Shown one piece after another: positions 59,884 to 64,000 of a stretch of 64,000 bases of DNA. Within the stretch, counting starts at the first letter, position 1. Each line of letters opens with the position of its first letter. Source of the DNA: Leptospira soteropolitanensis (GTDB lineage: Bacteria > Spirochaetota > Leptospiria > Leptospirales > Leptospiraceae); NCBI RefSeq assembly GCF_026151655.1, contig NZ_JAMQPN010000004.1:214254-278253 (forward strand), in the 5' to 3' direction. Under the pieces are notes generated by a model. That model did no database searches. It was not told where the DNA came from and saw nothing but the letters and a program-made list of their open reading frames with translations. The position numbers were made by a program, and so were the translations under genes.

Positions 59884-60614
59884 ACGTTTACCTCGACTGA
59901 AAATGCATCAATCACATCTTCCCAATCAGTTAAATCCTGATTTTCAAAAGGAGTTAAATTAAAATGATTCTTTAAATATGGATTTGCACCATTTAATAAA
60001 CAAAAATTTACTATTTCTTTATCCTTGTTTAAAATAGATAAGTGTAGAAGAGAGTTTCCTTCTTCATTTTGAATATTTATATTATCTGAATTAAAATGAT
60101 CAAAAATCAATAATCTCGAAATTTCTTTAAATTCATCTTCCTCTCTTTTGTATAAATTAAAAATAAAAATTTCATTATTCATATTTCTCGTAAAGATAGA
60201 GTAATCATTCCAGTTGTTGATTCCTTTGAGAATTTTTGTAAGGACAGTAAATGAATTAGTTTCCAACAATAAAAATAATATATTTTCATTTAATTCGTTA
60301 TAAGAGTTGAGGTCTAACTGAACGTTAATATTTTTTTCGAAAATCTTGATGTCATTGTTGAAAGTTATCTTTGAAAATAAATTGGTCATTAATTCAACTT
60401 GATTAAAGTTAAGGTTAATTATTTCTTCGATATTTCTGTTTTTAACTGAATCTTCTTTTAGAAAATAATAGAAAATATTTGATATACTGTCCCTTAATAA
60501 ATATAATGTAGTTTCGATATTTATAGATAATAGTATAAACCTTCGTTCTTCTTTATTTTTTATTGATAAGATTATCTCATCTCTTAGTTTTGAGTTCATT
60601 CTTAAGTGTTTCAT
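59880..60614 (-). CDS. Ankyrin-repeat protein
   Basis: The product is about 244 residues. The C-terminal third has ankyrin-like helices (NIQNEEGNSLLHLSILNKD, then NFCLLNGANPYLKNHFNLTP). The first 150 residues are AT-codon-rich, helical and unrecognised. It is the first gene of the operon and likely a protein-interaction or sensor subunit. The start is ATG 60614 or 60599; a TTG at 60644 would extend it. No strong Shine-Dalgarno is visible. Confidence 0.65.
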   Translation of the reverse strand: MKHLRMNSKLRDEIILSIKNKEERRFILLSINIETTLYLLRDSISNIFYYFLKEDSVKNRNIEEIINLNFNQVELMTNLFSKITFNNDIKIFEKNINVQLDLNSYNELNENILFLLLETNSFTVLTKILKGINNWNDYSIFTRNMNNEIFIFNLYKREEDEFKEISRLLIFDHFNSDNINIQNEEGNSLLHLSILNKDKEIVNFCLLNGANPYLKNHFNLTPFENQDLTDWEDVIDAFSVEVNV

Positions 60615-60644
60615 TCTTTTAATTGTATCATAGCTCTGGGACAA

Positions 60645-60899
60645 AAAAACTGGATTAGGATTTTTGTCGTTAGTGTTGTTGGTAGAAATTTTATTTTTTA
60701 TGACGAAGAAATATATTGAAGAGGAGCCTTTTTTGTATTCGGATTATACTTATTATGTAAATATTAAGTTTCGACTTTGTTTCAGGTTTCTGGAAAAGTA
60801 TTATAGGTTTTGTTATGACCTAATTTTTGGTAGACGGTAAAAATAGCTAAGTTAGATTAGGTTGGTTTTGAGTTATAGATAAATATTGGAGTTTCCTAG
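60645..60899. other. Divergent intergenic region
   Basis: This 255-base AT-rich spacer lies between the four-gene operon and the plus-strand membrane-protein gene. It should hold both promoters, but I see no convincing -35/-10 pair. A TATGATACAAT stretch just upstream of the ankyrin gene (minus strand) is a possible -10. Confidence 0.4.
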
Positions 60900-61619
60900 A
60901 TGGCAAATAGTTCAAAAGATGATAAAAATAAAAATGCTGGTCTTGCATTAGGGGCGATAATAATACTTTATTCTATTTATCTAACAGCTCTTAATTTAAT
61001 AAATATTACGACAATTTGGAATTTCGGGATAATTCAGTATGCTAAGAATATAGTACATATTCATGCTGATAATTACATAAAATTAACTCGAAACTTTGAT
61101 GTGTATGATGGTCAATTGTCAATTGAAGACACTGAAAATCAAGCTAACATAAAATTTAAATTGAAGAGTGGTCAAATAGTTAAGTATAAGGGTTATTCTG
61201 GCACAAGTAATATATCCTACATAGCAATTCAATTTTTTGAAGAGTCAAAGAAAGTTTCTGGCTACATACTTTTACCTAAGCCAAAAAAATGGGATTTTTT
61301 TGAGTTGGAGAATGAGGAAAATTTTTGGTATAATATTAAGATAGATAATTTCAAAAATTCATTACGAAATAAGTATTTGCATGAAGTGAAGAGCAAAATT
61401 AAATTTCAGACAGAATCAAATTCATTAAAAGCTGAAAAATTAATTCAATCTAAAGAGTTTCAAAGTGAATATAGGGTAATTGATGATCCAGATTATTACA
61501 CGATTCCTAAAGATGGTATTCTTTACATACCAAACAATGATTATCCATTACTTAAAGAAATTTATGAGAATTATTTTGGAAAAGATATTGAAGTAGATTT
61601 TTTACAATTGTCGAAATAA
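60900..61619 (+). CDS. Hypothetical protein with one membrane anchor
   Basis: The product is 239 residues with a charged N-terminus (SSKDDKNKN) and one transmembrane helix (AGLALGAIIILYSIYLTALN). The remainder is a mixed alpha/beta extracytoplasmic or cytoplasmic domain I cannot assign. GGAG lies 8 bases before ATG 60900. It is AT-rich like the other island genes and stands alone. It may belong with the divergent operon, but nothing proves it. Confidence 0.6.
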   Translation: MANSSKDDKNKNAGLALGAIIILYSIYLTALNLINITTIWNFGIIQYAKNIVHIHADNYIKLTRNFDVYDGQLSIEDTENQANIKFKLKSGQIVKYKGYSGTSNISYIAIQFFEESKKVSGYILLPKPKKWDFFELENEENFWYNIKIDNFKNSLRNKYLHEVKSKIKFQTESNSLKAEKLIQSKEFQSEYRVIDDPDYYTIPKDGILYIPNNDYPLLKEIYENYFGKDIEVDFLQLSK

Positions 61620-61719
61620 TGTCTCCTTATCACTATCTGTTTCGCATGGACAAAAAAGTAAAAAATGTTATACCTTATCATTACTGAACTTGAGAAAAGT
61701 CATCTAGGAATATCAGGTT

Positions 61720-61772
61720 TAGATTCAATAGGATGGTGGTAGAGGAGATTATCCCATCCGCTATTGAATCTA
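61720..61772. repeat. Long inverted repeat (hairpin)
   Basis: TAGATTCAATAG at 61720-61731 and CTATTGAATCTA at 61761-61772 are a perfect 12-base inverted pair. GATGG and CCATC extend the stem inward across a 2-base bulge, with a loop of about 17 bases. There is no T-run after it, so it is not a simple terminator. It sits in a 290-base gap that otherwise holds nothing obvious. Confidence 0.65.
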
Positions 61773-61910
61773 GGTTAGACGATCATCTCCAATACATGAA
61801 TCTAAAATGCTGAAAATCTAATAACGAAGACTATATTTTAAGTAATAATATATTTTTTAAATAGAATAAAAAAGAATAACATTTCTTAATGTTTGAGAGA
61901 AGGTAAAAGT

Positions 61911-62144
61911 ATGGATTTAGATATAGGACGTTACAAAAATATAAACTACACCCTCAATATTCATCAAGTGGAGGGAGGTGCAATGTATTGGTTTGTTGTT
62001 GAGAGGTATAATTCTAAAAAGATTTATTACTCTAGGGGAGAGAAAAAAAAAGGAGAGATAATTAGAGAATTAAAAATTGAATGCGAAGAATATATAGATG
62101 GAGAATTATTAAAGAAAGTTAATGAAAAATCTAAGGAAGTATAA
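61911..62144 (+). CDS. Hypothetical small protein
   Basis: The product is 77 residues from ATG 61911, with AGAAGG 7 bases upstream; a TTG at 61893 in the same frame is not preferred. It is a mixed charge protein (MDLDIGRYKNINYTL, then a basic SKKIYYSRGEKKKGEI helix). No known family is recognised. Confidence 0.5.
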   Translation: MDLDIGRYKNINYTLNIHQVEGGAMYWFVVERYNSKKIYYSRGEKKKGEIIRELKIECEEYIDGELLKKVNEKSKEV

Positions 62145-62224
62145 ATTTTTTATCATTTTAAAATAGATTTCGCTTCTACTTCCTATAATCCACAATTGGT
62201 CACGTTAAGTCTAATTAGATGGGT

Positions 62225-62252
62225 TTGACAGTATGGTTAGGTGGGATATAAT
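62225..62252 (+). promoter_or_regulatory. Consensus sigma70 promoter
   Basis: TTGACA at 62225-62230 and TATAAT at 62247-62252 are perfect consensus hexamers with a 16-base spacer. They point at the small gene at 62275; the transcript would start near 62259. Perfect hexamers are rare and indicate strong transcription unless repressed. Confidence 0.8.
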
Positions 62253-62274
62253 CATAGGTTTTGAGAGGTAATGA

Positions 62275-62511
62275 ATGCTCTTTAATCATTTCATAACAAA
62301 ATGTCAGGCAATTTTTCGCTCTGGTTTAATAGGTAAATTAGAGATTTATAATCCACTAACTTCTTCTTTTTTCTTAGGAGGAGGCTTTTTGAATAATGAG
62401 TATGGGTTACGGCTTATTAGTGGGTATTTCAATGTTCTAATTAATTTTGATATTCGATTGAGAATTATTTATCAAAATGGAACAGTTATCGATACTATTG
62501 AATTCAAATAA
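62275..62511 (+). CDS. Hypothetical small protein downstream of a consensus promoter
   Basis: The product is 78 residues. ATG 62275 has GAGAGG 6 bases upstream; the ATG at 62271 is out of frame and stops after 4 codons. The middle is glycine-rich and hydrophobic (SSFFLGGGFLNNEYGL), and the end is NGTVIDTIEFK. I do not recognise it. Confidence 0.5.
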   Translation: MLFNHFITKCQAIFRSGLIGKLEIYNPLTSSFFLGGGFLNNEYGLRLISGYFNVLINFDIRLRIIYQNGTVIDTIEFK

Positions 62512-62796
62512 GTGGAAATCCATCTAGTTAAAGTCGGCAAAGAGTCACATCTCTTCCAGTTAGTGGAGGAGGGTCGGCTCCAGTCTTACTGCGGACTAGA
62601 TGACATACCTGATTACTCAAGAAAAAAACTAAAGAATATCTTCTATAATTCCCAAGAACTTATTTATTATATTGATAATGTATCAGGTGTAATTTGCGAC
62701 ATTTGCAAGGCCAAGTTTTACCGACTGTCCTTACAAAAAAAAATTTATCCTAACATTAGACTCCACAAGTTAAGGGGGGTTTCAGTTGTTGTTTAA
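62512..62796 (+). CDS. Hypothetical small protein with zinc-ribbon-like cysteines
   Basis: The product is 94 residues from a GTG directly after the preceding stop, probably co-translated. It has HLVKVGKESHLFQL, SYCGLDDIP and VICDICKAKF. The spaced His/Cys pattern ending in CDIC could bind zinc. No family is recognised. Confidence 0.5.
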   Translation: MEIHLVKVGKESHLFQLVEEGRLQSYCGLDDIPDYSRKKLKNIFYNSQELIYYIDNVSGVICDICKAKFYRLSLQKKIYPNIRLHKLRGVSVVV

Positions 62797-62853
62797 AACC
62801 CTTCTTTAAAAAAAATCGAAAAGTAATTAAAAAATTGATTTAAAAAAATATAC

Positions 62854-62868
62854 CTGCCAAACTGGCAG
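62854..62868. promoter_or_regulatory. Perfect palindrome, possible operator
   Basis: CTGCCA-AAC-TGGCAG lies 18 bases before the first micro-ORF and its Shine-Dalgarno. It may be a repressor site or a 5' leader hairpin. Confidence 0.45.
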
Positions 62869-62886
62869 TAAGAACGGAGCTTATTT

Positions 62887-62931
62887 ATGTCGGATAGTCA
62901 TAAGTTAGCAAAGCATATTAGTAGGAGGTAA
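62887..62931 (+). CDS. Putative micro-ORF, 14 codons
   Basis: ATG to TAA encodes MSDSHKLAKHISRR. CGGAG lies 8-12 bases upstream. Its end overlaps the AGGAGG Shine-Dalgarno of the next micro-ORF, so translation of one would affect the other. Whether a peptide is made is unknown. Confidence 0.35.
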   Translation: MSDSHKLAKHISRR

Positions 62932-62934
62932 AAA

Positions 62935-62970
62935 ATGGATACAAAGGAAAAAAAAGTTTATGATCATTAA
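62935..62970 (+). CDS. Putative micro-ORF, 11 codons
   Basis: ATG to TAA encodes MDTKEKKVYDH. It has one of the strongest ribosome binding sites in the window (TAGGAGGT, 6 bases upstream). It lies 11 bases before the 66-residue gene, as a leader peptide would. Confidence 0.38.
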   Translation: MDTKEKKVYDH

Positions 62971-62981
62971 AGGAGAAAAAT

Positions 62982-63182
62982 ATGGTTAATAACAAGAAGA
63001 AACTGCCTAAACAGGCAAAGAATAAAGTGGCTGTGAAGAGTACCTGGTACAAATCCCTATACAGCTTGTTCGATAAGAGGGATATATTGACTCTAATCAC
63101 GTTCAGCGTTAAAACTTGGCCTGAAGTTAAGGAGTTTTTGAAGGATTTTCTACAGGGGCTGTTTGACGACTTTTCCCTGTAG
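62982..63182 (+). CDS. Hypothetical small basic protein
   Basis: The product is 66 residues: a Lys-rich start (MVNNKKKLPKQAKNK) and an amphipathic hydrophobic end (WPEVKEFLKDFLQGLFDDF). AAAGGAG lies 7 bases before ATG 62982. A clear terminator begins 17 bases after the stop, supporting a real transcript. No known family is recognised; a small toxin or phage-type accessory protein is possible. Confidence 0.5.
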   Translation: MVNNKKKLPKQAKNKVAVKSTWYKSLYSLFDKRDILTLITFSVKTWPEVKEFLKDFLQGLFDDFSL

Positions 63183-63198
63183 AATTCCACTTACCTCG

Positions 63199-63229
63199 GC
63201 GGAGTGGGAAACCACTTCGCTTTTTTTTT
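63199..63229 (+). terminator. Intrinsic terminator
   Basis: GCGGAGTGG and CCACTTCGC form a 9-base stem (one G-U) with a GAAA tetraloop, followed by nine T. It ends the plus-strand micro-ORF transcript. Confidence 0.92.
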
Positions 63230-63286
63230 AATGACTACAATTTAAATTTTTTTAAATTTATGTCAATCTTTTATGTCATGTATTTT

Positions 63287-63568
63287 CTAACCATAGAAAT
63301 CAGGGAATTCCTGAATTAACCTCGAGTATTTCTGAATCAGTTCTCGATGATTGCCTACCTGAAGTAAAGGCAACTCACTCGGTGGGAAGATAGATAAGAT
63401 GTCATCAATCCCTATTTTACCACAAACATAAACAGAGAGAATCTCATCTATGTTAATTAAATTGCCTTTCTGGATATCATTAGAGAACTGTGTCCAATCC
63501 TGTAAAAGAAATTCCTGATTGAACTCGTTCATACTGAATCTCAATCTATTGTCAACTTGGTGTCGCAT
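63287..63568 (-). CDS. Hypothetical protein
   Basis: The product is about 93 residues from ATG 63568, with GGAG 8 bases upstream; longer in-frame starts overlap its own promoter. It contains FNQEFLLQDWTQFSNDI and a proline-containing middle (IFPPSELPLLQVGNH). No family is recognised. It is convergent with the small basic protein gene. Confidence 0.55.
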   Translation of the reverse strand: MRHQVDNRLRFSMNEFNQEFLLQDWTQFSNDIQKGNLINIDEILSVYVCGKIGIDDILSIFPPSELPLLQVGNHRELIQKYSRLIQEFPDFYG

Positions 63569-63590
63569 AATCACTCCTATTTGAGCCAAC

Positions 63591-63619
63591 ATTTTAAGAA
63601 CGAGCCAATCTGTCTGCAA
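63591..63619 (-). promoter_or_regulatory. Sigma70-like promoter for the minus-strand hypothetical gene
   Basis: On the minus strand TTGCAG (63619-63614) and TAAAAT (63596-63591) are 17 bases apart, placing the transcript start about 16 bases before ATG 63568. Confidence 0.65.
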
Positions 63620-63873
63620 AATAAAAACTAACAGATGTTATGCATTATTTTTCCTTGACACTTTCTAAGAATCTAAGATGCAAAAAATAAATTAAAAGGA
63701 TCTCTATTGCGTTTCAGTAAGAAATGTCTATTTTACATTATCAAACATCAATTAGCTCAGAGAGATGGCTTGATTTTTTGATTACTTTTAATAAGTTAGT
63801 ATTCATTTGAATTTTCAAATTTTTAGTTCAATTGAATTTTTTCTATTAAAACGCTTATTATAGAATTTTTAGT

Positions 63874-63999
63874 CTATGGCAAACTCAATTCTGGGATTTT
63901 CCACATAATATTAGATATTGAACCTAATTTGACTTTAACTCTGTTACGTATAGTTTTCTCCGCTTCATGGCTACTCCATTTTGTAGTCGATTGTTGACT
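63874..63999 (-). CDS. Possible 3' end of a gene truncated by the window edge
   Basis: On the minus strand a frame is open from the window edge for about 41 codons to a TAG, reading SQQSTTKWSSHEAEKTIRNR and ending KIPELSLP. The residue mix is protein-like, but the stretch is too short to prove coding. Bases 63620-63873 hold no gene I can support. Confidence 0.25.
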   Translation of the reverse strand, partial: SQQSTTKWSSHEAEKTIRNRVKVKLGSISNIMWKIPELSLP

Positions 64000-64000
64000 C

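Noticed and set aside
61720..61804. Retron or CRISPR-like RNA
   Set aside because: No reverse transcriptase or cas gene and no repeat-spacer pattern is present; only one hairpin is seen.

Overview
The window reads as a low-GC bacterial chromosome from a spirochaete of the genus Leptospira. This rests on recalled protein character and gene order, with no database check: a large S10-spc-alpha ribosomal cluster, hisZ next to purA, many TTG/GTG starts, a PlsC-GpsA fusion and a Ggt/GshA/ATP-grasp glutathione cluster. A saprophytic or intermediate species is a guess only.

Region 1 (1-13493) is the ribosomal cluster, from a 5'-truncated rplD through rplQ, including secY, adk, infA, rpmJ and rpoA. 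It is entirely on the plus strand, tightly packed, and closed by a clear intrinsic terminator. infA appears to start with CTG.

Region 2 (13500-55300) is core metabolism. It contains a PAS histidine kinase, an acyltransferase/glycerol-3-phosphate dehydrogenase fusion, hisZ-purA, tRNA-Lys and tRNA-Glu, an HMG-CoA lyase-like enzyme, ccmABC, a RsbU-type phosphatase, purC-purS-purQ, glgC and an EAL protein. A suf iron-sulfur operon (sufC, sufD, Rieske, sufS, sufU, sufT-like, no sufB) sits behind a PerR/Fur-like palindrome and runs on into ggt, gshA and a GshB-like ATP-grasp gene. Facing it is a long minus-strand redox operon (flavin disulfide reductase, trhO, an ABC exporter, two BolA proteins, a GST, a CGFS glutaredoxin and a CPYC glutaredoxin-like protein). 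Thiol and iron-sulfur chemistry therefore dominates 31-46 kb. Then come a LysR regulator divergent from a DoxX/MDR/SDR operon, an endonuclease I, a MAPEG protein, glyoxalase II, serA, lysS and a DUF218-like protein.

Region 3 (55300-64000) is an accessory island of visibly lower GC that begins exactly at the 3' end of tRNA-Leu(GAG). It carries an IS1595-like transposase whose reading frame runs antisense through the tRNA, then a GC-rich structured block. Next is a compact four-gene minus-strand operon: ankyrin-repeat protein, agmatine/peptidyl-arginine deiminase-fold enzyme, beta-CASP metallo-beta-lactamase and PD-(D/E)XK-like protein. The rest is a run of small unrecognised genes with strong promoters and ribosome binding sites, including two micro-ORFs. 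The four-gene operon is the best candidate for an undescribed system, possibly defence or conflict related, which is inference from domain content and location.
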